A stretch of 24,586 bases of DNA from Bacteroidales bacterium (GTDB taxonomy: Bacteria; Bacteroidota; Bacteroidia; Bacteroidales; UBA932): positions 1-24,586 of the forward strand of contig VSOK01000039.1 of assembly GCA_009774765.1 (NCBI GenBank), written 5' to 3'. The first letter of the stretch is position 1; every line of letters starts with the position of its first letter. Made by a program: the position numbers and the translations under genes. Of this stretch, positions 6,365 through 15,964 are shown piece after piece. The notes below the pieces were generated by a model. The model made no database searches and was not told where the DNA came from. It saw only the letters and a program-made list of their open reading frames with translations.

Positions 6365-6380
6365 GATGCATTGTTTTTTC
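6352..6380 (+). terminator. Attenuator terminator in the met operon leader
   Basis: AATGCATC (6352-6359) pairs exactly with GATGCATT (6365-6372). The 5-nt loop GCTAA contains the leader stop codon, and GTTTTTTC follows. Possible competing pairings are CAATGC (6345-6350) with GCATTG (6368-6373), and GCGA/TCGC (6349-6352 with 6358-6361). It lies between the operon promoter and metX, 71 nt before the metX ATG, and no complete gene precedes it on this transcript. Confidence 0.8.
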
Positions 6381-6450
6381 TATGCCTTATCCGGTCGCGG
6401 GATGTGACAAAGGCGCAACCAACCAGACAACAGAATCGGAATAAACAGAA

Positions 6451-7554
6451 ATGCCTCTTGATGACAGGGAGGCACATACGCATTTTGATATGATAATACA
6501 GGAATATAATCACAAAGGTATATTTGAATTCGAGGCTGGAGGCAGCATTGATGACCTGAAAGTAGTCTACCATACCTCCCATCATAAATTTTCAGGACAG
6601 AAGGTAATCTGGATATGTCACGCATTGACAGCCAACTCTGACCCTTCGGACTGGTGGCCGGAACTTGTCGGCCCAGGGAAACTTTTCGACACGGAAAAAT
6701 ATTTTATAGTATGTGCGAATATGCTCGGATCCGCATACGGGTCTTCCGGCCCGTCACAGGTCAGACGCTCTTCCGGCAGGCCGTACTATTTTGATTTTCC
6801 GGAGATTACGGTAAGGGATATCGTACGCGCAAATATTCTTGTCCGGGAGCATCTCGGTATCGCCGCGATTGATCTTATGGTAGGAGGCTCGATAGGAGGA
6901 TTCCAGTCTGTGGAATGGTGCATTATGGAGCCGTCTGTAATCCGCAAGGCTGTATTCATCGCCTGCAATGCCCGCGTGACCCCGTGGCTTACGGCATACA
7001 ATGAATCGCAGAGGCTCGCACTGGAGGCGGACAGCACATTCCGGGAATGCGGGTCGCTTAAAGGAGGTGAAGCCGGACTCCGCTCGGCCCGGTCAATCGC
7101 TCTGATCTCGTACAGAAGCTATGAGGGGTACAACTGTACCCAGGATGAAAAGTCGGATGACACTTTGTTCGCCGAGAAATCGGCTTCCTATCAGCGTTAT
7201 CAGGGCAAGAAGCTTTCAGACCGCTTTGACGCCTATTCCTATTATTATCTCAGCCGTTCTGTGGACAGCCATAATGTCGGACGCGGACGCGGTGGAGTGG
7301 ACAATGCCCTTGCGGCCATCAAGGCTGACTGTACGGTAGTCGGTATAGACAGTGACGCTCTTTTCCCGATTCAGGAGCAGAGGTATCTTGCTGAACATAT
7401 ACCAGGAGCGCGTTTCTACGGCATTACATCGCGTTTCGGACACGACGGATTCCTCCTGGAGAACGACCAGCTGTCACTGATAATCTCTCCGTTGGCAGAT
7501 GGACTTGAGACGGCGGCTCCGGACAGGGCTGAATTGAAGAGCGGCAATCATTGA
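6451..7554 (+). CDS. metX: Homoserine O-acetyltransferase
   Basis: MetX transfers an acetyl group from acetyl-CoA to homoserine, committing it to methionine synthesis. It is a cytoplasmic alpha/beta-hydrolase-fold enzyme. Numbered from the ATG at 6451, the nucleophile elbow GGSIGGFQ gives Ser147. VVGIDSDALFPIQEQ gives the acid Asp302, and FGHDGFLLE gives His331, so the catalytic triad is complete. HALTANSDPSDWWPELVGPG and ANMLGSAYGSSGP are family signatures. The 367-residue length is normal. The chosen start follows an A-rich stretch (GGAATAAACAGAA), usual in this phylum. An in-frame ATG at 6490 (MIIQEYNHKG) would also fit the family N-terminus. It is the first gene after the leader attenuator, and thrA follows after 25 nt. 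Confidence 0.93.
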   Translation: MPLDDREAHTHFDMIIQEYNHKGIFEFEAGGSIDDLKVVYHTSHHKFSGQKVIWICHALTANSDPSDWWPELVGPGKLFDTEKYFIVCANMLGSAYGSSGPSQVRRSSGRPYYFDFPEITVRDIVRANILVREHLGIAAIDLMVGGSIGGFQSVEWCIMEPSVIRKAVFIACNARVTPWLTAYNESQRLALEADSTFRECGSLKGGEAGLRSARSIALISYRSYEGYNCTQDEKSDDTLFAEKSASYQRYQGKKLSDRFDAYSYYYLSRSVDSHNVGRGRGGVDNALAAIKADCTVVGIDSDALFPIQEQRYLAEHIPGARFYGITSRFGHDGFLLENDQLSLIISPLADGLETAAPDRAELKSGNH

Positions 7555-7579
7555 TATAACATAAAACGAACAACAATAT

Positions 7580-10042
7580 ATGCAGGTACTTAAATTTGGA
7601 GGGACATCGGTCGCTGATGCGGCTAATATGTCAAAAGTTGTCGACATCGTCTGCAAGGCTGCAGACCGCGACAGGACAATCCTCGTGTGTTCGGCCATAA
7701 GCGGATGCACTGATACTCTTATCCGAATCGGCCATCTGGCCGCAGGACGCAATGAGGAATACAAGACTTTGATAGATGAGCTTCAGAGCAGACATCACGC
7801 TATCATAAAGGAATTGCTTCCGCTTGAAAAACATGAAGAATCCCTGGAGATATGCGATGCGGAATTTTCTTCGCTTCGCGGTATTGCGCAGGGAGTATGT
7901 CTTCTCGGCGAGCTTAGTGCGGCAAGCCTCGATGCTATACAGGCTTTCGGGGAATTGCTGTCCACACGTATAATAGCCACAAGATTGGCTTCGGTGGGAA
8001 TAGCTACCAAATGGATCGATTCCCGTGAGGTCGTCAAGACCTCGTCAGTAGGCGGAAAGAATGTGGTGGATATGGAGCAGACATACTCCAATGTGGAACA
8101 GATGATTGAATCCAATCCCATCGCCTCTCTGTTTGTGCTTCCAGGGTTCATCTCCTCTGATGCCCACGGCAGGACGACGACCCTCGGCAGGGGAGGTTCC
8201 GACTATTCCGCATCGCTTTTTGCGGTAGGATGCAAGGCAAGGGTACTCGAGATATGGACCGATGTTCCGGGAATGATGACTTCCAACCCGAAAATCGTCC
8301 CGTCTGCACGCAGCATAAGGAACATATCCTACCGCGCCGCGCTGGAACTGTCCCATTTCGGGGCGAAAGTAATATATCCTCCGACCATCCAGCCGGTTGT
8401 TGCGGAGGGGATTCCGATTTATGTCAAAAATACATTTGATCCTGAGGCTGCAGGTACGCTTATCGAAAAGAATCCTCCCCGCAGCAAGGACAAGCTTATC
8501 GGCATCTCCAATTCTGACAATATAGCTCTTCTTTCCCTTGAAGGCAGCGGGATGGTCGGCATTCCGGGCTTTTCAAGCAGGTTGTTTGAAACCTTGAGCC
8601 AGAATGACATCAATATAATACTTATAACCCAGGCATCCTCGGTGCATACGATGTGCATCGCCGTCTCGGAGAAGGATGCGGACAAAGCCAAAAAGGCGGC
8701 CGACAGCTGTTTTGCATACGAGATTTCACTCGGAAAGCTCAATCCTCTCAAGGTTGAAAAGGGTTTTTCTATAGTATGTCTTGTCGGTGATGACATTCTT
8801 AGCCAATACGGCACTACAGGAAGAATGCTTGCCGCTCTCGGACGTCACAGCGTTTCTGTCAGGGCTACTGCCCAGGGTTCTTCCGAAAGGAACATTTCCG
8901 TGATTGTGCGTTCTGAAGAAGTCAATGCCGCTATAAGGCATATACACAATGAGTTTTTTGACAAGACATCCCTCAAGGATATAAATCTTTTCATTGCAGG
9001 CTACGGAGTGGTCGGCAAGGCTCTGGTCGGAATCATCGCCGGGAACAGGGACAAGATCGCGGCCAGGACAGGGAAGAGGCTTAACCTGTGCGGACTTTCC
9101 AACAGCAGGAGGTTTGTCATAGATACGGACGGTGTCGATATCAGCAGGGTTGACGAGCTTCTCGCTGAAGGGCAGAGTGCTGCCAATGAGGCTTATTTCG
9201 AGGCTCTTGCGGCGACCTCAATGGAAAATTCCGTGTTTGTCGACTGTACGGCAAGTTCGGATATCGCCTATAAGTATATGAATCTCTTCAAAAGGGGATA
9301 TTCCGTTGTCGCCTGCAACAAGATTACATTCTCCTCTCCTTATAAACAGTATCAGATGCTCAAGTCTTCTGCTCTGGAGAACGGGGCTTCACTCAAATAT
9401 GAGACTACTGTCGGAGCTGCACTCCCGATCCTTGAATCGATTGCGCGCAGCGTCAACAGCGGTGATGAAATCCTGAAAATAGAGGCTGTGCTTTCCGGAA
9501 CCTTGAATTATATATTCAGTACATACAGAGGAGGCGAGGGCGGAACTTTTGCGGAAGTGGTTAGACGCGCCCAGGATGCCGGATACACTGAGCCGGATCC
9601 ACGTCTTGACCTGAGCGGACGTGACGTGCTCCGCAAACTGCTTATCCTGTCGCGTGAGGCGGGTGTCGGAATTGATGAAGCCGATGTGGAGATTTCCCCT
9701 GTGCTCGGACCGGAGTTCTTTGAAGGCAAGGTGGACGCTTTCTACAAAAAGCTGGAGGAGAACGAGGAACTGTTCGCTGCCCGCTATTCAGGTGCGGCTT
9801 CAAAAGGCTTGAGGCAGAGATTTATCGCTTCCCTGGTCAAAGATCCTGAATCCAGGTACGGATATAAGGCCAGGATAGCCCTTGAAGATGTCGCGGAGGA
9901 TCATCCGCTTTTCAATCTTTGCGGAACGGACAACGCGGCAATAATAAAGACCGATTTCTATCCGTCTCCTCTTGTGATACAGGGGGCGGGTGCCGGTGCG
10001 CGCCAGACGGCATCCGGAATCCTGAACGATATTCTGCAGTAA
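7580..10042 (+). CDS. thrA: Bifunctional aspartokinase / homoserine dehydrogenase
   Basis: This cytoplasmic fusion enzyme catalyses the first and third steps of the aspartate family pathway: ATP-dependent phosphorylation of aspartate, and NAD(P)H reduction of aspartate semialdehyde to homoserine. The 820-residue product starts with the aspartokinase motif KFGGTSV (residues 5-11). GRGGSDYSASLFA and LEIWTDVPGMMTSNP follow. Regulatory ACT-like repeats lie about 315-460 (GMVGIPGFSSRLFETL, ILITQASSVHTMCIAV). The dehydrogenase part begins at about 470 with the Rossmann motif GYGVVG and contains ACNKI, KYETTVGAALPILESI (about 606-621), LSGTLNYIFS and EPDPRLDLSGRDVLRK. Both active-site regions look intact. 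The same fusion in E. coli is inhibited by threonine; whether this one is cannot be judged. Gaps to metX and metY are 25 and 22 nt, so they form one operon. Confidence 0.95.
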   Translation: MQVLKFGGTSVADAANMSKVVDIVCKAADRDRTILVCSAISGCTDTLIRIGHLAAGRNEEYKTLIDELQSRHHAIIKELLPLEKHEESLEICDAEFSSLRGIAQGVCLLGELSAASLDAIQAFGELLSTRIIATRLASVGIATKWIDSREVVKTSSVGGKNVVDMEQTYSNVEQMIESNPIASLFVLPGFISSDAHGRTTTLGRGGSDYSASLFAVGCKARVLEIWTDVPGMMTSNPKIVPSARSIRNISYRAALELSHFGAKVIYPPTIQPVVAEGIPIYVKNTFDPEAAGTLIEKNPPRSKDKLIGISNSDNIALLSLEGSGMVGIPGFSSRLFETLSQNDINIILITQASSVHTMCIAVSEKDADKAKKAADSCFAYEISLGKLNPLKVEKGFSIVCLVGDDILSQYGTTGRMLAALGRHSVSVRATAQGSSERNISVIVRSEEVNAAIRHIHNEFFDKTSLKDINLFIAGYGVVGKALVGIIAGNRDKIAARTGKRLNLCGLSNSRRFVIDTDGVDISRVDELLAEGQSAANEAYFEALAATSMENSVFVDCTASSDIAYKYMNLFKRGYSVVACNKITFSSPYKQYQMLKSSALENGASLKYETTVGAALPILESIARSVNSGDEILKIEAVLSGTLNYIFSTYRGGEGGTFAEVVRRAQDAGYTEPDPRLDLSGRDVLRKLLILSREAGVGIDEADVEISPVLGPEFFEGKVDAFYKKLEENEELFAARYSGAASKGLRQRFIASLVKDPESRYGYKARIALEDVAEDHPLFNLCGTDNAAIIKTDFYPSPLVIQGAGAGARQTASGILNDILQ

Positions 10043-10064
10043 TTACGACAAAAAACTCAACACA

Positions 10065-11336
10065 ATGGAAAACAAATACAGATTTGAAACCCTTCAGGTA
10101 AGGGCTGGACAGGAAATTGACCCGACATCCAAAGGAACGGCGGTCCCAATATATCAGAGTACGGCATATACATTTGATGATATGCAGTACGGTGCAGACC
10201 TTTTTGCACTTAAGAAAGCGGGAAATATCTATACCCGTATCACCAACACGACCAATGAGGTGTTCGAGAAAAGGATGGCGGCGCTGGAAAACGGCATTGC
10301 CGCGGTGGCGACCGCTTCAGGACAGTCTTCCGTATTCCTTGCCGTTACGAATATATGCGGTCCGGGGGACAATATTGTGACTTCCCCTTATCTTTACGGA
10401 GGTACTTTCACTATGTTTGCGATCACTCTCCGGGATTTCGGTATCGAGGTGAGATTTGCCAAAAGCGATACGGCTGAAGATATTGAAGCATTGGTGGATG
10501 ACCGCACAAAAGCCGTATATCTTGAAAATCTCGGCAATCCGGCTTTCAATGTCCCTGACTATGAGCCTATAGTGGAGATGGCGCGTAGAAAGAACATCTG
10601 CGTGATGGTGGACAATACCTTCGGATGTGCCGGATATCTTTTCCGTCCTGTGGACTGGGGCTGCAATGTGGTGATTCATTCCGCGACCAAATGGATCTGC
10701 GGACACGGTACGGCTCTCGGAGGCGTTGTAGTGGATGGCGGCAATTTTGACTGGACTCCTGAAAAATATCCTCTGCTGGCGACTCCTTCCGAAAGCTATC
10801 ACGGACTGGTGTACAAGGATGTCTTCGGAAAGGCGGCGTTCGCCGGGCGTGTACGTGTGGACGGACTGCGCAATCTCGGTCCGGCACCTTCTCCTTTCAA
10901 TTCATTCCTGATGCTCCAGGGGCTTGAGACGCTGTCACTGAGGGCGGAGAGATGTTGCGACAATACGCTTGCTGTGGCTGAGTTCCTTGAGGGGCATCCT
11001 GCTGTGGAGAGCGTAAATTATCCTGGACTGAAAAGTAATGTATATCATTCGCTTGCAAAGAAATATCTCAGGAACGGCTTCGGAGGCGTGCTTACGTTCC
11101 GTGTCAAAGGAGGGTTTGATGCCGCTGCCGCTCTGGTCACGAAGCTGGAGCTGATCCTTCACGTGGGAAGTGTGGGCGACTCGAAGTCACTGATCGTGCA
11201 TCCCGCTTCGACGACGCATTCCCAGCTCAGCCCGGAAGAGCAGGTTGCAGCCGGTGTATATCCTAATATGTTGAGGCTCAGTGTGGGAACGGAACATATC
11301 GATGATATTATCGCAGACCTTTCAGCTGCATTGTAA
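10065..11336 (+). CDS. metY: O-acetylhomoserine sulfhydrylase (aminocarboxypropyltransferase)
   Basis: This PLP enzyme of the Cys/Met-metabolism family replaces the acetyl group of O-acetylhomoserine with sulfide, giving homocysteine, and so uses the product of MetX next door. The 423-residue length fits MetY better than the shorter cystathionine gamma-synthases (about 380). It opens with FETLQVRAGQEIDPTSKGTAVPIYQSTAYTF, typical of MetY. The PLP lysine is in HSATKWICGHGT (Lys209), with the cofactor-contacting VMVDNTFG upstream. The LILHVGSVGDSKSLIVHPASTTH stretch, with the conserved SxxHPAxxTH pattern, is near the C-terminus. It starts 22 nt after thrA. A role in sulfide-dependent direct sulfhydrylation is inferred from family and context. 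Confidence 0.93.
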   Translation: MENKYRFETLQVRAGQEIDPTSKGTAVPIYQSTAYTFDDMQYGADLFALKKAGNIYTRITNTTNEVFEKRMAALENGIAAVATASGQSSVFLAVTNICGPGDNIVTSPYLYGGTFTMFAITLRDFGIEVRFAKSDTAEDIEALVDDRTKAVYLENLGNPAFNVPDYEPIVEMARRKNICVMVDNTFGCAGYLFRPVDWGCNVVIHSATKWICGHGTALGGVVVDGGNFDWTPEKYPLLATPSESYHGLVYKDVFGKAAFAGRVRVDGLRNLGPAPSPFNSFLMLQGLETLSLRAERCCDNTLAVAEFLEGHPAVESVNYPGLKSNVYHSLAKKYLRNGFGGVLTFRVKGGFDAAAALVTKLELILHVGSVGDSKSLIVHPASTTHSQLSPEEQVAAGVYPNMLRLSVGTEHIDDIIADLSAAL

Positions 11337-11350
11337 AAATATTATATTTG
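11320..11350 (+). promoter_or_regulatory. Possible internal promoter before asd
   Basis: TATATTTG (11343-11350) matches the -7 consensus. TTT at 11320-11322 is at the right distance but is not a full TTTG. A leader hairpin follows: CTGCCGC (11355-11361) pairs with GCGGCAG (11384-11390), with no T tract after it. The unusually large metY-asd gap (87 nt, against 22-25 elsewhere in the operon) fits a second start site giving asd extra expression. Confidence 0.45.
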
Positions 11351-11423
11351 CACTCTGCCGCCTCTGTCCGGTGTGTATGCGGAGCGGCAGCAGAAAGATA
11401 AAATCAATAAATAAGGAATAAAT

Positions 11424-12428
11424 ATGAAAGTAGCAGTAGTAGGTGCCACCGGTCTGGTGGGGACAAGAATGCTGGAAGTTCTCGCTGAGAGGAACTTCCC
11501 TGTAACGGAACTGTATCCTGTCGCGTCGGCCAGGTCGGTCGGAAGAAAAATTCTATTCAAAGGGAAGGAATATCCTGTAGTGAGTGCGGAAGATGCCATA
11601 GCGGCACGTCCTGACCTCGCTCTGTTCTCCGCCGGCGGAGATACTTCAAGGGAGCTTGCTCCTGCGTTCGCTGAGGTAGGATGCCGTGTAGTTGACAATT
11701 CATCCTGCTGGAGAATGGACCCGACCAAGAAGCTGGTAGTACCGGAAATCAACGGGGATGTCCTCGAGGAGAGCGACTATATAATAGCGAATCCCAACTG
11801 TTCCACAATACAGATGCTTCTTCCGCTGGCTCCGCTCCATAAGGCATACGGGATAAAGAGGATAGTGGTTTCTACATATCAGTCCGTGACAGGTACCGGA
11901 TATAAGGCTGTAGACCAGATGAATGCAGAGCGTGAGGGAGGCAAATGGGGCGAATATCCTGCCGTATATCCTTATCCTATCGACCAGAATATCCTGCCGC
12001 ATATCGACTCTTTCCTTGAGTCCGGCTATACTAAGGAGGAGATGAAGATGGTCAACGAGACTCACAAGATACTCAGGGACGAATCCATCGGAGTCTCGCC
12101 AACGACAGTGCGTGTGCCGGTCCAGGGCGGACATTCCGAGTCCGTGAACCTTGAGTTCAAGCGTGACTTCACCGTTGAGGATGCGCGCAGGCTTATGGAG
12201 GAGATGCCTGGAGTGGTCGTACAGGACGATCCTGCCAACAATGTATATCCTATGCCTCTGTTCGCGTGGGGCAAAAATGAAGTGTTCGTCGGACGTATCC
12301 GCCGCGACCCTTCAGTGCAGTATGGTCTGAATTTCTGGTGCGTGGCTGACAATCTTCGCAAAGGTGCTGCCACAAATGCTGTCCAGATTGCGGAATGCCT
12401 TATCAGCAAAGGTTTCCTTCCCCGTTAG
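11424..12428 (+). CDS. asd: Aspartate-semialdehyde dehydrogenase
   Basis: Asd reduces aspartyl phosphate to aspartate semialdehyde with NADPH. It is shared by the lysine/diaminopimelate, threonine and methionine pathways and works between the two activities of the ThrA fusion. The 334-residue product begins with the nucleotide-binding MKVAVVGATGLVGTRMLEVL. The catalytic cysteine lies in ANPNCSTIQM (Cys126), and the acid/base histidine in RVPVQGGHSESVNLEF (His237). VDNSSCWRMD and the closing NLRKGAATNAVQIAE are also characteristic. It is the last gene of the operon and is followed by a 10-bp hairpin. Confidence 0.95.
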   Translation: MKVAVVGATGLVGTRMLEVLAERNFPVTELYPVASARSVGRKILFKGKEYPVVSAEDAIAARPDLALFSAGGDTSRELAPAFAEVGCRVVDNSSCWRMDPTKKLVVPEINGDVLEESDYIIANPNCSTIQMLLPLAPLHKAYGIKRIVVSTYQSVTGTGYKAVDQMNAEREGGKWGEYPAVYPYPIDQNILPHIDSFLESGYTKEEMKMVNETHKILRDESIGVSPTTVRVPVQGGHSESVNLEFKRDFTVEDARRLMEEMPGVVVQDDPANNVYPMPLFAWGKNEVFVGRIRRDPSVQYGLNFWCVADNLRKGAATNAVQIAECLISKGFLPR

Positions 12429-12470
12429 TGTGGAGCCCAGCAATTTGTTGAAATGTAAATAGTTGAGAAA

Positions 12471-12504
12471 CAAGTATGCCGAATATAGGCATACTTGCTT
12501 TGTA
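12471..12504 (+). terminator. Terminator-like hairpin after asd
   Basis: CAAGTATGCC (12471-12480) and GGCATACTTG (12488-12497) are exact reverse complements around a 7-nt loop. The tail CTTTGTATAT is only moderately T-rich. It closes the met operon. Confidence 0.7.
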
Positions 12505-12560
12505 TATATATGTTTCACAGGTGTTTACGGGGCTGTGCCGCTCTCTCTGCACCGGTCGGG

Positions 12561-12639
12561 ATTAAATATTTGTTACAGCACGGGCAAATGGGAGGTAAAA
12601 TATTTTCAGAAATCAGTTATTGTGCTATCTTTGCAGCAT
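12561..12639 (+). promoter_or_regulatory. Duplicated promoter block, copy 1 (receptor 1)
   Basis: This block contains the -7 box TATCTTTG (12626-12633), 36 bp from its final G to the receptor ATG at 12669. It matches 16151-16229 at all but about 4 of 79 positions, and the distance to the start codon is the same in both copies. The upstream half has ATTTG and CAAAT as an inverted repeat about 12 bp apart, plus AAATATTT-like stretches at both ends, which could be a regulator site. No perfect TTTG occurs at -33 (TTTTC there), so an activator may be needed. Confidence 0.7.
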
Positions 12640-12668
12640 TAACCTATTTATCAAATTACTAAATCATT

Positions 12669-15600
12669 ATGAAACAAACATTTAGGTTTGGCCTGTCCCT
12701 TATAGGGGGGGGTAATTCTTACTTGTCTTAGCGCGTTCGCGCAGGTGACTACATCGTCAATTTCCGGAAAAATCACAGATGCGGAAGGTGTTGTTGTCGG
12801 AGCTCCTATACTGGTCATTCACCAGGATTCAGGTACAAAGTATTATTCCATTACGGATAAGAACGGTACTTATCGTGTAAACAATATCACTCCGGGTGGT
12901 CCTTACTCTGTTGTGATAGAAATGCTTGGCTACCGTAAGGTTGAAACCAATGGTATTTATGCATCCCTTGGTGAGACCGCGTCGGTCAATGTGAAACTTG
13001 AAGAAGAGGCTTTGGGTCTGGATGCTGCAATATTCGTTGTAGACGGAAACGACTCAAATATGAATATCAGCAGGGCTGGCGCAGGAACATCTATAAGCCA
13101 GCGTACGATGGATGCGTTGCCTACGACTTCACGTTCAATGAATGATATCATGAAGTTGACCCCTCAGGCATCTTCTACAAGCAATGGACTTGCAGTCGGA
13201 GGAGGAAACTACCGCTCTTCTTATGTTACAGTCGATGGTGCTGCATTCAACAATGCCTTCGGTATCGGCTCCAACCTTCCTGCTGGAGGTTCTCCTATTT
13301 CTTTGGATGCACTTGAGCAGATGTCAGTCAACATTACTCCGTTCGATGTGCGTCACTCCGGTTTCACCGGAGGTGCAATCAATGCAGTGACAAAAAGCGG
13401 TACGAACAAATGGCACGCTTCCGTTTACAATTATTTCAATAGCGACCAGCTTAAAGGAGACCGTGTCGGTGACGAAAGAGTAAATCTCAGCAAATCTCTC
13501 AGCAATACCACCGGAATTACACTCGGCGGACCGATTGTAAAAGACAAGCTGTTTTTCTTTGTCAATGCTGAATTCTCTCCTGAGACGACTCCTGGTTCTA
13601 CAAGGGTAGCCCGTAAGGGAGAAGGTGACAAATTCGGAGGAAGCACTTCTGTGGCAAGACCTACTGAAGGTTTCTTGAATGAAGTGTCTGACTATCTTAA
13701 GAAAACTTATGATTATAATCCGGGACGTTATCAGGATTATTCAGTGAGCACTCCTGACTGGAAGGTTATGGCCCGTATTGACTGGAACATAAACGAAGAC
13801 CATAAGCTCAATGTGCGTTTCTCTCATACGGTCAACACATATTCGTCTGCTCCGTCAAACTCTATCAGTCCATTTTCAAAAAATGTCTATGACAGGAACA
13901 ATTACGGAAGGACTTCAGAGTATGCGATGTATTTTGAAAATTCACGATACAATCAGAACCAGAACTTTACTTCCGCTGCTATGGAGCTTAACTCCAGGTT
14001 CCTTGAAGGCAGGCTCAACAATGTGCTCCGTCTGACATATTCGCGTCAGTATGAGAACAGGACTCACGCAGGAAAGGAATTCCCTACAGTTGATATTATG
14101 GACAAGACCACTACATCCGGAGGTGAAGAAGTGGATGCTGTCCTGACATCTTTCGGTAATGATCCGTTTACATTGGGGAACCTTCGTGCCGTATCCACTG
14201 TAGTGGCTACCGATGAGATCAGCTATAATGTCGGCATCAATAATATCGTCGCAGGTGTCCAGTTTGAATGGAACGATGTCAAAAACGGTTATATGCAGGG
14301 CGGAAGCGGCTTTTATGTATATAACAGCTGGGACGACTTCAAGAACAATGCAGCTCCTAAGGCCTTTGCGATCACATTCCCTAACAACAATGCCCTGGAT
14401 CAGGTGTATCCTTCATTCCAGAATATGCAGGCATCGGTTTATGCCCAGGATGAACTGAATATCAGCGACAATTTCAAACTCACTGCAGGACTTCGTCTTG
14501 AAATGCCGTTCTATCCTACAGTAAAAGGAAATAACAATGTTGAGTTTGAGAACTTGGCCAACACTTCGGAATCTATGAAAGGTCTTCGCACCGACAATAT
14601 GCCGAAGGCCCGTCTGAATGTTTCTCCTCGTATCGGATTCAATTGGGATATACTCAAGAACCGCAGTCTTGTGCTCCGTGGAGGTACAGGTCTTTATACC
14701 GGTCATCTTCCTAATGTATGGATAGTGTCATCCGTCGGCAACAGCAACTGTATGCAGATGCAGTATATTGACGAAAAAGGAAACGGACAATTGACTCCTG
14801 GCTTCCAGCCTACGGTTAAAGATATCGTGAACGAAATGTACAATGGGGCATTCACTCAGCAGGATCTGCCTGCTCCGACTGCAACTACCATAATGGACAA
14901 GAACCTCAAGATGCCTACGACGTGGAAAACATCACTTGCCCTGGACGGTGTGATCCCTGGTGGAATCAAGGCTTCCGTTGAAGGAATATTCAATAAGGAC
15001 CTTACATCAGTCTATGTCCAGAAACTCGGTATGGTTCAGGATGAAAACGGTATCCAGCTTCCTGGAGAGCCTGAAAAGAGGACTCTGTGGCAGTCTGAAA
15101 ACATCAAAAACAGTGTCGGAGGTACAGTACAGCCTGTGTATATCACCAATGTCGCACCAAAAGGATATTACTATTCCGTAACCGCAAGGATGCAGAAAGA
15201 TTTCAAATTCGGTCTTTCCCTGATGGCCGCCTATACATATAGTGACGGAATGAGCGTATCTGACGGTATCGGAGACCAGGTTACATCCGCTTTCTATACT
15301 ATGACATACGGCAGGAACGGTTCCAATGTCGCTGAGCTCGGTCACTCTACGTATGTATCTCCTAACCGTTTCATAGCAAATATCAGCTACAGGATTCAGG
15401 AGGGCAAGTTCGGCGCTTCTACTTTGGGACTTTTCTACGAAGGATACAATCATTGCTATGTAGGCGGATATTCATACACCCGCTACTCATACACTATGAA
15501 TAATGTTACCGGAGATACCGGAGCCAACAATCTTATCTATATCCCGACTGCTGCTGAACTTTCCGGTATGCCGTTCGTTTCAGATGAGAACAAGGCTGCC

Positions 15601-15954
15601 TATGAATCTTTCATAGCAGGTGACAAATATCTCAGCAGACATAGAGGTGAGTATTCTCAGAGAGGCGGTGCAGTCGCGCCTTGGCAGAGCCGTTTCAATT
15701 TCAAGTTCACCCAGGACATCAACTTCAATGTCAACAGGGAGACTGTACATACTCTGCAGATCGGGTTTGACATCAACAATATCGGAAACCTGATCAACAG
15801 CAAATGGGGAGCGACAGACAGGTTGAGCTCGGATTCTATTCTTTCTTACAATGCCAAGAATGGAACCTACACATTCAATGAGCCTACCTGGACAAAGTAC
15901 AACAGTACTTTCTCGACTTGGGAAATGCTCCTGAGCCTCCGCTACTTCTTTTAA
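12669..15954 (+). CDS. TonB-dependent receptor 1, out of frame at a G8 tract (phase-off or sequencing error)
   Basis: This is an outer-membrane importer of the TonB-dependent type with an N-terminal carboxypeptidase-regulatory-like domain (Oar-like rather than SusC-like). From ATG 12669 the frame stops at 12729 after 20 codons, because of eight G at 12705-12712. With seven G the sequence gives the signal peptide MKQTFRFGLSLIGGVILTCL followed by SAFA and mature QVTTSS. It then joins the long frame (open from 12745) for about 1094 residues. Its paralog at 16259 has an intact signal of identical 24-residue length, which supports this reading. Domains: carboxypeptidase-regulatory-like about 28-115; plug about 140-240 (YVTVDGAAFNNAFG, GGAINAVTKSGTNKW); then a 22-stranded-type barrel ending in aromatic LSLRYFF. 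There is no SusD-like partner. Confidence 0.85.
12705..12712 (+). repeat. G8 homopolymer in signal-peptide codons of receptor 1
   Basis: Eight consecutive G follow ATA in codon 12. Slipped-strand gain or loss of one G would switch the receptor: G7 (or G10) puts it in frame and G8 puts it out. The sister gene has no such tract at the equivalent place. Confidence 0.85.
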
Positions 15955-15964
15955 TTGAAACAAT

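Noticed and set aside
6386..6422. SAM-I riboswitch before metX (CTTATC...GCGCAACC resembles conserved SAM-I blocks)
   Set aside because: The spacing between the blocks is too short, the AGAG/GGAGGGA core is missing, and there is no room for P3, P4 and the closing P1 arm before the start codon at 6451. The SAM-II core is also not seen.
12745..15954. Receptor 1 starting at the GTG at 12745
   Set aside because: This start would lie at the signal-peptidase cleavage point and leave the outer-membrane protein without a signal peptide. The in-phase upstream signal sequence after a one-G correction is the better model.
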